A DNA stretch of 64,000 nucleotides from Varroa destructor (Eukaryota; Arthropoda; Arachnida; Mesostigmata; Varroidae). Under the pieces are notes generated by a model that was given only the letters and a program-made list of their open reading frames with translations, ran no database searches and was not told the DNA's origin. The stretch's first letter is position 1. Each line of letters begins with the position of its first letter. Positions 23,686 to 35,929 of this stretch are shown one piece after another. The position numbers and the translations under genes were made by a program. The DNA lies in the NCBI RefSeq assembly GCF_002443255.2, contig NW_019211454.1, positions 25,985,344 to 26,049,343 on the forward strand, in the 5' to 3' direction.

Positions 23686-25457
23686 GCCTTATAAGCACCG
23701 TGACGGGTGCATAAAACATATTTAGGATGTAGTCTGCTATTCATCGGAATCTTTTATTCAATTCAGCTGAACATATTATTATTATTACTATATATTTGTT
23801 ATTTAATATCAAATTAGTTTATAAAACGGGCTTTATGCATATGGATCACGCAAAATTTATGACTGAATAAAAAACTTTTACTTTAGCATTGATTGAGTGA
23901 TTTTCTCTCCCATTCAGTAAAAGTCAGCGAAATTCTCTTCTATCATAGCTGAAAGTTTCTACCCCTGATCGACTTCCACGTTTAGTCCTCAACGCTGTAT
24001 ATATCGAAGTGATCGCTGACTATTCCACATCAGACCAAAATATTGTTAACACCAAACAAGTGTTTAGAAATACGGAAATAGGCAACACTCCTGTAACCTA
24101 AATGTGTAGCTTACCTGTATGTGCCGTCGTTAAGCGGGATAGTATCGCGGTTATAAATATGCTTATATGTAAAAACGTAACCTACAAAGAGAAGTTCAAC
24201 AGGGGCGCTTCGAATTTACTACGCCTACATTTAGGCCTTCTATTCATTAAAGTGAGATCAACTTTACGTCCTACAAGAAACATGCGGTGTGCCCTATAAA
24301 ATACGTGAAGCATCATTTATTGTAGGCGGATACACCGTGTCAATGGCACTGGGTACGCTTTAAAATTGTTTTTACACGTTGCTCCTATAACATGCACGGA
24401 GAGGGCTTGTGAGTGGGCACAGAAAGCTCCCACCTCTGAGAGAACAATACAACTTTCAAATAAAGACAATTGTTCGTAACAAAAACGTAGTCCAAAAACA
24501 TCCGTAAGTCGCTGGCTGAAGCCAGTTGGCATTATCCAGATATAAGTATCTGTTCAGTTTAAAGACACATATCGTACTTTCTCCTGCTTTCCAAAACGGG
24601 AAGCGGTATTATGCAAAAACCAACCTATCGCATATTTCGACTTAGCAAACAGTATTTAAAAAAATTAATGAAAAACATGATAGATGCCAAATGTGTAATG
24701 ATTCATTATTACAGTTACTCACCGTTTCACAGAAATATCAATTATGTGAAAAAGTTCGTTGGCGATTTTTTATATACAAACTTAATAAAAATGTACGTCG
24801 TGGTGTATTGTCTTGCTGTTCCGTTGGTGTTATTATGCAAGTCCAAACGCTTTTAGGGCCGTTTCTTTCTTTTAGATGCTAATCAAAGTGTGCTTACTTT
24901 TATTATGTGCAACATTGGTGATAAACGTCTGAACTAGGTCACACTTTTTTTAAGTAGGACGCCTTTGATATTTGATGTATTTTTCCTTATCGTCCCAGCT
25001 TAATAAAGCACCAAGGGCAATAAGGATCGGTTTCTTACTCTCTAAATAAGATGGATTAGAAAAAAGCTACTGGCATTGCGATAAGATGAATTTAACTTAC
25101 CTGACGTTGTAAAGAAGAAAGAGATTTAACGAAACATAAAAAAAGCATCAACTTGCAAAAAAATGCATTCTACCCACTTAAATGAAAAGCGCGTGTCTTC
25201 CGTCACGCTACGAAAATAGCTGATTTTCGACAATGGCAACAAAATTCAGTTAAGCCCGATTCATTTTACAGCTGACCGGGCGTCTGCTGGACTGGAAGGT
25301 ATTGTAGTACTTCAGTGTGTTCGTCCTATGTTCAGAAGAGACAGGCTATTCAAGTCAGTAGAAATGGTAGCATCAAAACGGGGAAACTACAGCTTCTAAC
25401 GTTCCGTTCGTTACGCGATGGCAGAGCTAGTTGTATGTTTGTTATACAGTGATAATC

Positions 25458-25490
25458 CCTTCCCCCCCCCCTCTCTTTCTCTCTCTCTCC
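25458..25490. repeat. C-run and CT-rich tract
   Basis: A run of ten C bases continues into CTCTCTTTCTCTCTCTCTCC. Confidence 0.85.
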
Positions 25491-28400
25491 GAATACACGT
25501 AGTTCATTTCTAGCCGTCGAGTCAATCGCGCTTGGCCAATTCTAAATGAAGTAGGTGACTGCTTTGGCAGTACGCGTATCCATCGATCCGTTCGGTTTCA
25601 AGCCAGTTTTTCATTATCTAACTGGGCAGTTTCTTTCTGCTGTTTGTTAGATTTCCACTACCTGTATGCCATGATAAAAAATGTGTATTTTTACTGTCAT
25701 ACGCCAACGGCACTCGGGGTTCTTTGAAGAGCTTTGGATGTAAATTCGTAAGATGGTATGCTCATTGTAAAGAGTTGTATTCGTCGAATCTCCTCCACTA
25801 ATAGTCTCTTGAGTATCCAGGTAGTTAGGTAGATCACGACCGAGACTTTAACAACCACAAAATCGCATATAAAACTTGTAGGGATCTGAGAGTTTACCCG
25901 AGCAAATTATCGCCTAATTTGATAATGCCGCTAGCGTTTCTAGACAGCTAGTTGAAAACAGTTTCACCGTAAAATTTAGCCCCAATAATTTCAGTGTAGG
26001 GGATGGCTTGTTTTTCTTTTTACCAAATTAAAGTTTAGATCTAAAGTAGCGGAAGGGACTGGAATCGCAGACAGAATGGAGGACACCGTTGCCCCACTAC
26101 CCCCCAAACCTACCTCCTGAAGACGTAGGGGCGATCAACTGTCGACTTATCATAAAAAACGTTCCAACCGACGATTAAGGCTTGTAATAAAAGCTTTGCG
26201 GCCTTTTATTAAAAAAAAACTGGTAAAAGTTTTGACCGCCTATTCACCTAGCGTACTTCTCCGCAGACCGATAGACCTCTGGTGGGAGGGTTTGACTTTC
26301 TCCCGTACAGAACGGCGGCAACTGAACTAACTCGACGGGCAAACGGCCAGTGATCTTGACGACTGTTGGCTGTAAAATGGTCTTTCGGAGCACATACAAA
26401 TCGAAATTTTAAAATATTATATACTAAATAAACTAGCAAACTTAGTCATTTTGATGCTGATTAGTCTTACAAATATAAGTCGTTAAGGTTGTACATCGAA
26501 GCTAACATGATCCTGGGTACACTCGAGTGCAGGGCAAGAATTATCTCCTTGTACAGAGCCTGCTACCTTGTAATAGAATATACTTTGAACCCAGATTGTC
26601 ACATTATTATCGCCATTCTATGGTTGACGTTGCTATGGGTCTGGCGAACACAATATCTGCTAACTTCTTTACGGCACGATTTGAGCCGGACAAATATACA
26701 CTTAGTTTCAATAGTATAGTATGAAACGGTAAAAAATCAGCAGGTTACAGTTTGATTATTGAAATGAGAGATTGATATCAACCTGCGTGCTTCCGTTGAT
26801 TAATACTGTTGCACAATTCGGGGATGCGGTGAACGATTTGGTATAGCCACGGCCGATTTCTAAGGTGCGTTCGAAACATGGCGCATAACCTATTGACCAA
26901 TTTGTGCCGGCAATAGGTGTAGTTCTTGCATGAAAGCACTGTTAGCATAATAAGAAATGAAACCTTCCAAAAGACAGAAATACTACTACAATATAATAGA
27001 ATATCGATTACTTACGCTTATACTTAGTATATCAATTAACTAAAGTTAATTCTTACCGATAATAATACCGATAAGTTAAAGTTGCTAAAATAAACACCCT
27101 TTGAACGGAACTAATGTACACCAATGAAGGCACGATTTCTTGCATTGACAGTGAACCATGGGACTGTCACCGTGAACTCCAGTCCCATACTTGGAACAAT
27201 TTCGAAGAGTTCGAAATATTACGTAGTCATAATATTAGTTCAATTGCGTAAAAATGGCAAAGATCGGAAAAGCGAAAACTCGTTAGAAGCCCGTTTCGGT
27301 GCATCTTTCTTTTCTAGGAAGCATGTAAACAGATGCGAGTGATTATGTACATGGACTTTGAAAAGTTTCATTAACCAAAATAATAAAGCTCATGTATAAA
27401 ATTGTGCCACTGTAATACATTACTAATCGTATGGTACGCGTGTACGGTCTACGGTATAGCTAAATGTCGAGATTTGAGAAGATGCAGAGAAGAGACGTTA
27501 CCTACAATGGCTCAAAGTCAGGTGCTATCTAGAGGGAGGAAGCGTGCAGATGGTAATCATGCAGGGTCATGACCATGAGAGCACGCCCTTGAATTCATTA
27601 AGGATGATGACCTAAGTCGTTCTTGATGTGATATTCGTACTACGGTCAACTACATCATGAGTTGGCTTGTAACATAGTACAGGTTTTTAGAGAGTTCAAA
27701 GAGAATAAATTGTGTTTCCTTCTAAAATCAGTTATTTAATTTTGAAGTCGGAAAATAATTTGATTATTTTAAAGTTAAATAAGATTCTGACATTTCAGTG
27801 CGTTTTATACACATGATGTATTTTAGTTATAGGCAAACGAAATGTTCATCATTAGGGCAAAATTCTAAGTTCTGGGGGTATTGCGAAAGATTACCCTTAT
27901 GAAATCCAAAACGTCTTGCTGGGTTTGTCTGACTTTTACCTAACTGAGCCAGGTGACGACAGGATTGAGTGCATACAGCTCAGCACAATCATTGAGAAAA
28001 AAAGAACGATCTTAATGTGTCGCTACCTGAATTTTTGAATTGCGATCAGCAGTGGTTAGTAAACTTATGAATTTGCATACTTTACAACTTATGAAACGTA
28101 TTTAGTCTATGACTATATATGCGTTACTCGAGTTGTGTATAAACTCTAACATTATTAATAATTAAGGTTTGACATTGTCATGATAAGTTACGATATGTGA
28201 ACTCTCAAATCGGGAGGGTCTATATTTGATTAAGTAATTCTTCTTCTATTGCAACTACTACGGAGACCATAACGACCCAGCTGAATACAAACTGACAATG
28301 AGGCCGCCCTCTGCTTTGTTTCGATATTTGTTCTCCATCCGGGTCCATTGCGCTTCTTCGGGCCTAAATCCGCGTGCCCTATGGTCTTCTGCAATCTCAA

Positions 28401-29107
28401 AACTAAATCTGAATTCAGCGAAAATGAAAATTCAGTATTTCTATTAGCGAACTTCAATATTTGGCGTCATACCCTTGTTTAGATAGTGGCTCTAGAGCAC
28501 TGAAATGATATTACAAAATTAGCAACGACGGCTTTCACGCTCTTCTCATTCCCAACCGTATTTGTATGGCATCCCTTCTTGTGTGCCTTTCGCAGACCAA
28601 GTCACTACTTGCTCGGTCTATATGCAGTAGAGTATCTTCCACTCTTTCTAGCCCAGGGGACCCTCTATGGAGCCTAGATGCAGTGAAGGTACGCAAAGTG
28701 TGAACATAGCTGACTGATGGCGTATTTTACACATTTTGTTATCCGTTCGCGACCTGTTCTGTTCTAAGTTTACGACGCGCTGTTTTTTTCCGAGGTTGAT
28801 GCTATTACTGGCATCAACTTCTCAGGGTTCACTTGCTGATGTAACGTTACTCTGAACTTTGATGCTAGCGGCCGACATTAAGTGAATAGCTGGCGACAGC
28901 GACAGTATAAGTCTTGGTGTTGTGTATTATTCGGGCCGTTCTGTAGTTCGGGCAGAGTAGTGGGCCCGTCGTCAACTGGGACCAGCCGCTGGGTCGTGCT
29001 GGTAGTGTCCGGGTGGACTCTAGGCTGCGGCAGGTCTGTGCAGTGGTGATAGTGGTCGCTGTAAGCAGCGGTTGTTATCGTGGTAGTCATTCGCTGGTCC
29101 TATTGCA

Positions 29108-32100
29108 ATGCGGCGTCTGTGGGCGAGCGCGGTGGGAGCGTGCGTGTTGTTGGGAGGTTTGATTACCCTTTCCATGCCGTCGGAGGCAATCGAACCACTG
29201 TCACTCACCGCCGGCGGTGTGGGATTAGCCGTCTCAGCAGGATATGCGTTCTACAATTCGTTGCGTTGCAAATATGAGGAATGTTGCTCAGAGCCATGGA
29301 TTCGCAAGATTAGTAAGTGCAACAAATTGATGGTAGAATTAGGGAGAAAAGAAGAGGTAATTGGTAGCGTCAAAGCTGTGCTTCTTGCAGGTCAAAATTG
29401 CTAACGAGTAGATGTGCGACAATCAATATACGCTGTTCTATTGAAAGACAATTCGAACCATTCTAAGAACCATTTCTATGTTCGTTGTCTATGTCTGCTT
29501 GCAGAGTGTTCACCCTCGGCTAAAGGAAACAAGGACGTAAAGAACAGTGAGTAACTCTACTTAGAACCGACGAATGCCAATACTACAATTGTTTGCGTTG
29601 AAGCAAGCGATTTTTAAATAAGGACTTCTTTTTGCCATAATTATGATGCTACTGGCTGCCTGTTTGTGTTCGTGTGTGTATGTGTTTCGGCGCTTGGATG
29701 AGCCTCTGGAAGAATATATTCCTTGGAAAATTGATTGTTTTCTTCGGCTAGTTGTGTTTGGTCGGTTCAGCAATCATGCCCTTGTCATGGAGAGCCAGGC
29801 AGAGGTTCGAGAATAATGCGGATACTTCTTATTTTTTAGCTGGACATTGCTTCAGAAAAACCCGTTACGGCGTGCCAAAGTAGGCAGTGGTACGTTAACA
29901 CTTAGTAATACTTAGAAGATGTAAGGATATTTAAGATAAATCTAACATGTTATTACCGAGCGATTTTTATCGAGTGCTGGTCTGGATGGTTCCTCAAAAA
30001 TATTGAATTCTGTCATATTCGGGAAGCGGTTAATATCTGTTCGCAGCTAGACGGGAAATAGAATGATTAAAATGAAGTTCAGTATCCAATTAGATGACAG
30101 CTTTGAATGATAGGCACGGCATAATGACTTCGTTGTCGTAGCGGAGCCGAAATGAGCATGTACAGTGTGCCGCTCGTTTCGAAATGGATATGGTCTATAA
30201 CTGTAAATGTCACCATAAAAGAATGACAAAGAACAGAGCTATCTTCCTGTGTTGGGAATCTTCTCCGCTTTCAGCGCGAAGACAAGACACTTAGTATGCA
30301 GTATAACTATACATAGTTTTTAGCATTAGAATTATGCTTTATTTTTCTATAAACAGAAAGAGGCGTCCTTCAGACTTCCATTAAAGTAAGCGACCATCGT
30401 AGTTACTGTAGAACGGAGATCAATTTGTTTAATTATGTCTAGGAACGAATGAGTGCGTGTGAATTTGTATGCATTCGAACGCATACGAAAATATGCTTGC
30501 TTTAAGCTATAATACTTTGCTGTTTTCTTCCTGTGAGAAGTATTATCACCAACCCTTATTGACCGGACAACTCAAAGGGGCGACCCAGAGACTTCTCGTA
30601 TGGTCTGGCTCGAGTCTCGCTCGAGTGCGCTAAGAATATCGACGAAACCAGTGATTCTAATAATGCTGCCGCTGCTACCTAGAAGGCCGGCCGGTCAGAG
30701 CCTTAGGTGTTTGTAAAGTCTTGGACACGGGACTTACCTAGTACCCTCCTCGTAGGCTATTCGGCTTACAGCCTGCATGACCTGCTGCGAGTCCTGTCGG
30801 CGCCGTTCTTACGACAGGAAGGCTACGAAAGTGTCTCTTGTCGCGAAACGCATAGAACAACAACGCGAAGTGTGTAGTCATTCAACTCTGAGTGAGTTGG
30901 CGAGCTTGGCTACGTTCTCGGCTTAAGCCTTGTCTTAGTTAGAGCGTGCGGTGGACTTGAAGCTGCCTTAAGTGAGGTTGTTTCATCCGCCATCTCTTTA
31001 ACGCACAGTTCAGGCGGGGTACAACGCGCATATGACTCCTTGGCACCAGAGCTTTGATTTGACGCTTCTGCTATAGTAATATGCGACAAAGGTGCCTCGG
31101 TTGTATGTGTCATATATTCACTATGTGTATGACATTGTATTGTTCGTTCTGTGCCTCTTTCATAGGGCTTCATCTATCGGGCCGAAATAGATATTTTTAA
31201 AATAATTCTCTGACGTAAATAAAAAAAAACATACCAATTATACCAGTATAATTGACCTTTCTCTTATGAGGATGCTTATATCTGCCATTAATGCGAAGAC
31301 GACCCTACTTGCATGGTATTTCAGGTTGCGTTATTTATTAATAAATATGTAATAATTAGGTATGATGAGAATCAGCGACCCATTTTACCCGTTTAACACC
31401 AACAAACGAATAGGTTGTATAGGGTCCTCAGTCATCTAGGAAAATCAGCAACATCAATGCCTACGCTCACGATTTTATGCCTTTGTAGAGTTCTTGATCG
31501 GAACTCTAATGGTGTGCAGCTGCAATTGTTTATTGTACATATTTTATATACTAAATAGAGTTATGTGGGATGAGAAAGCAACAGACGCTGACGCTCGTTT
31601 AGGTCATTTGGGAGCACTGATTTGTGAAGTGTGATAAATTGAAATGAAATCGCTTGATGCATTTCAGTATATATTTTATATTAATCATTACAGACATGGT
31701 ACTAACGTTTGCGGTGTTTTTTTTGCATGTTTAGAGAACCCTCCAACGGATAATGATTACGGCTGTAAGTTACATTACTGTTTTTCAGTGTCTGTACATC
31801 TTAAAAATTACCCACATATTATTGCAAACATTTATTTTAGTCATGTTTTGATTAGAATTTTCTTAATTTGCTTAGCTATGTTAGCTACAATGGAAAAGGT
31901 TATCGATTCACGATCTTTCTGTGCGCTGATTCATAATTGATTATACGTTACCGCTACATGAGATTATTTACGTTATTCCGTACCGTAGTGTGATTCCTGA
32001 TCAGGTCAGAAAAACATGGCTCCGTAGAAAAAATTATTATTTTTTTTACTACGTAACAAATGTCCTATCCGGTCATGCGCCTGAATCGTGATTTCCATAA

Positions 32101-33880
32101 TCGTAATCTATATACCGGAATAAATGCTTTTCATTTCGTCGTTACAGAAGCATATTATCCTCGAGTATTTTTCGATGATATTTATGTATAAAGGCAACTT
32201 AAGCACAATAGGCTCTTAAGACACCAGGCACATATGACATTGCCAGCACGTCCTTTAGGTGGCACTGCAGTCGTTATTCGCTTCCTTACGGCTAACTGAT
32301 CTATTCGAAATTTTACGTCATACTATTATTTGTTGTCGAGGCAAGAGTCATTAATACTAACTTGACCGATACCGACAGTTATAAAGACAGCATGCAGCAG
32401 TAGCGGTATTACCATTTATAAAGCCGTAAAATTTACTTATTTACCTTACAAGTATTGGAGGGTCGCTAGTTAGTAAGGAAAACTAAAGTTTTTCTTGGCT
32501 ACTTAAAAACGATATCGTTGAATCAAATACTGGTTTTATAACGCGTTATCGTTTTTGCGGTGATCGACTAGATCTTGAGCAGGTTCTGAAGCAGAGCCTC
32601 CATGGACAACCACTCGTTTACGCCTCGGTCCCCGGTGCCGTCGCACAACACCTGTGCAACCCCAACCCAAAAAAAGCTCTCGTCATGTCCTTCCACGGCT
32701 GGACCGGGGGTGGAAAAAATTACGCATCGATGATCCTTGCCAACTACCTCTATAAGAAAGGACTCAGATCTGACTTTGTAAAGCTCTACGTATCAACCCT
32801 GCACTTCCCTCACCAGGATGAAATTGGCCGATATAAGGTACATAATAGAAAAGTGTTTCAGAAATGAGCCTGGCCGCGATCACGGTACGATGATCTTCCT
32901 GTGTTAGCTCTGAATGTTAGTTCTATTTGAAGTCATTATTGATCACACAAGTGTAATTTACGTCATTCTCAAACTGAAATGGTTGCAGCGCAAGCTCCAA
33001 AAGGAAATTGTTGAACAAGTGAAAAAATGTCCTCAGTCGATGTTCATCTTCGACGAGATCGACAAGATGCCGGCTGGTTTAATTGATATCATCAAGCCTT
33101 TCTTGGATTTTCACACTTCCCTCGATGGAGTTGACTATCGAAAGTGTATTTTCGTCTTTCTCTCGAACACTGCTGGTGACCTTATTGCGAGGCAGGCGCT
33201 CACGTATTGGAAGGATGGCATCGACCGCAACAGGATTGCGCTTAAGGCAAGCTAGAATTGTTCAAAGCAATAATAACACTTTCATAAACGGCTGATTTTT
33301 ATTATAACATCAACAATACATAACCCGTTTTCCGAATTTTTATAAGAATAAATTCAATCAGCAATTAATATTACTCGTATATAGGACATGGAATCCGTGA
33401 TTGGACTTGGCAGCTTTAATGAGAAGGGTGGTCTGTACCGCGCGGATATTGTGGATAAGAATCTCATCGACGTGTTTGTACCGTTCCTGCCTCTCGAGAA
33501 GAGGCAGATTAATCAGTGCATTCGCGACGACTTTCACCGGAAGAATGTCGAGCCTACCAAAAAGATGGTACGTATGGTACTAGTGAGAGGCGCTGTGCAT
33601 GATTTTTAATATCCTGTTGGTCTCTATGGACAAGGACAATAGTCATACATGCTGTTGATATGGGCACAGCGCTAAGATGTTTAGTCCAACATACGCAATG
33701 AATCGATTGCCTGCCTAATTTGTCGCTTCCCAACAGGTTGATACTATTGCCGACGAACTTGAATACATCCCTCAGGAATTTCAGCTGTACTCGTCCACCG
33801 GTTGCAAGAAGGTCCAACACAAAGTGCAGCAATATCTTCACGGTGGGGTCAGTGCAGAAGAAGATAGTGAAGAAAATTAA
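29108..33880 (+). CDS. Torsin family AAA+ ATPase
   Basis: ER-lumen/nuclear-envelope AAA+ ATPase. Five coding exons: 29108-29312, 32572-32837, 32989-33246, 33385-33567 and 33737-33880; phases agree at every junction and give 351 aa (human torsin-1A has 332). Residues 1-28 form a hydrophobic signal segment, followed by a second hydrophobic stretch and the Cys-containing ECC block. The torsin-type Walker A is GWTGGGKN (111-118, Asn in place of the usual Ser/Thr), Walker B is FIFDEIDKM (Asp179, Glu180), sensor 1 is FVFLSN (Asn217), and sensor 2 is the torsin-specific GCK (326-328). The redox pair Cys288/Cys327 is kept. All catalytic residues are present, so the protein should be active with a LAP1/LULL1-type cofactor. 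Intron 1 is 3.26 kb; intron 3 has a GC donor (CTTAAG|GCAAGC). The gene is convergent with IFT74. The family call is secure; which torsin paralog it is cannot be told. Confidence 0.95.
30540..31170. other. GC-richer block inside torsin intron 1
   Basis: This block is clearly richer in G and C than the flanking intron, and has an open minus frame at 30910-31173 and a small inverted repeat (cctgtcg...cgacagg). It looks like foreign or mobile-element DNA in the intron, but no protein motif was recognised. Confidence 0.35.
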
Positions 33881-34820
33881 ACCTTTCTACAGAAACCTGC
33901 ACTGCCCGAATGGTTCCTTGTGCCCTTCATATCGAAAACATCCCCACAGCCATAACTGCTGCATTCTTCCCGTCAGAAGACAATGCGACGTCTTGAAAGA
34001 CGCGGTGTCGTTATGATGGTGCAGGGATAAAATTACCATGTGAACTACACGTGCCCTATTACCTACGTTATTAACTATGTAACAATACAGACGATGCCGA
34101 TGCTGAAAAGTCAACAAGAAAGAATAACCGTTTCCGATCATAAGCGTGACTACGGAGGATCACAGGCTCATCGATGCGCGCCGACTATAGCAGCCGCAAT
34201 CATCTAGTCAAAAACAGGCCAGCAGCAGAAGAAGCAGCGAATTGAATGCGAGATGCAACTTGGTCCTAGCTGCACCGTACAAGAGTGTGATTGCTAACAA
34301 ACAAGATTTTTGAGTATCCTGAGCCCAACGTCTTGTAAAGAGGTAGCGTGAGTTTGATGGGTCTCTTGAGCGATACACTTATGACTGCCTTTTATTATTC
34401 AATTTAGGAATTATTTTAGAAATATCGTCCTTGTCATTATCCTTATTATAGATGCTGTACAATAACATAATGTGGTTAATAGAAAGATATTGTTGTGACA
34501 TTGGATATTATCAATGCCATTGGATCGAACCAGCTGGTTTCATTTGCCTGCTGTCTTCACGTAGCTTAATGCAGGTGGCTCGAAATTGACAGACGAATTT
34601 ATGTTTAACGGCATTAGACTTTGTAAGGAAAAAAATAATTATAAGGACCATTGTCATGTATTTCTTTATATTCGTGTGTTTAGGATACGTTTGTTTCTAA
34701 GCACCGTTATTGTTTCGATCTAAACTGCTTAATCTGAGGGGTGCAATACGAAACTTAACGGCCCTTTTATAAGCTACAAAACAAAGGTATAACTAATCTC
34801 TCGCGTGTTATTAATGCATC

Positions 34821-34826
34821 AATAAA
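34821..34826 (+). other. Possible torsin poly(A) signal
   Basis: AATAAA lies about 940 bases after the torsin stop codon; I saw no earlier plus-strand AATAAA in this stretch, so the 3' UTR is probably close to 1 kb unless a variant signal is used. Confidence 0.4.
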
Positions 34827-35510
34827 GCCCATGCAATGAAAAATTATACACTAGCAAATAGCTGCACAACGGTAGTAATTTATACATTGCTAATTATAAT
34901 CATAGAAAATAAAAAATCATTTGAAGAATGCACGATGAAGATGATTTAGGAAGAATTAATTCGAAAAGTGATGGCGTGTTAGATAAAACGATATTATTCT
35001 TGCCGTTATAAGGAGCAGGGAAACGTTGTTGGGTCGCGTGAACACCTCGATTGAGATATGCATTTAGATAGAAAATAGGAAGTAGCGATGTCAGATGTTG
35101 ATTTATCATCAAGTGGAAATGATTAAGGATGGGTAACTCACTGTTGAATTTGTACCTACCGTCAGGCACCATCGCCATTTGGTGACAAAATGAACCTTAA
35201 GTGAAACGAAAGGCCCTCTGAGTAGGAGTGGCCCAGAAGCAAAATGATATGAAAAATAAATAGTTAAATAAGTAAATACAAGAAAAAAAGAGAAGCGATT
35301 ACTTAAGTGAAGCGCATTGCAAGAGTCATAAGACGCCGAAGTGCCTTCCTTCATCCATTTTTTGCTCATCGCTTTCAATGCCGCTGCAACGATGTCAGCG
35401 CCGTCCAGTTTTTGTAAATAGAGGAAAAAAGAATGTTCGTCTTGTTTTTCGGTAATTGTGTACGTTTCTCTACAAAATGTTTGGTTTGTTTTTCTTAATA
35501 AATTGGGCTA

Positions 35511-35516
35511 TTTATT
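35511..35516 (-). other. IFT74 poly(A) signal
   Basis: TTTATT on the plus strand reads AATAAA on the minus strand, about 415 bases after the IFT74 stop. Confidence 0.5.
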
Positions 35517-35929
35517 CAATTATTGTCTTTATCTAGATATTTACTGCATTAATAAGATCGCTTTGAATAAACGACGAATCAGCCATAGAAGATAATTGTT
35601 GTACACATGCTGTAGAGGCCAATAGCATCGATAATCAATTAAGGAACGGAACTTCTACGCATCAGGTGGTAGTGGCACGTGCTCTTAGTGAAAAATACGT
35701 GACGGTGGATCATCTACGTTTACAAGAACCACTTGATGTTTAATGCGAAGAAATATTGTTTGATTTTGAAATAATTTGATTGTGTCAAGGATTTGTAATG
35801 ATACATGAATGTGCAAAAGTTACGGAAGTCAGTGGCTCTATGCTTCTTTCGTCGTCAAATGCTTCTTTCTATTGATAATGAGAGGATGAAATAAGCGTTT
35901 TTTAAATAGTTTTGCTGCAAATGCTCTAT

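Larger units (their letters stand above)
14175..29107. other. Gene-poor intergenic region
   Basis: No exon chain could be supported across about 15 kb. It holds TA microsatellites (15269-15312, 23667-23685), a T homopolymer (15605-15627), an inverted repeat (16175-16236), a (CCTAA)3 motif (18265-18284), an AGC-rich block near 22.2 kb and a C/CT-rich tract (25458-25490). Minus-strand frames at 17602-17958 (118 codons, one hydrophobic segment) and 22354-23046 are the most gene-like, but lack convincing splice or family support. The bases just before 29108 should hold the torsin promoter; I see no clear TATA box. Confidence 0.4.

Noticed and set aside
33554..34141. Minus and plus frames over the last torsin exon and 3' UTR
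   Set aside because: Shadows of the torsin exon 5 and downstream sequence.
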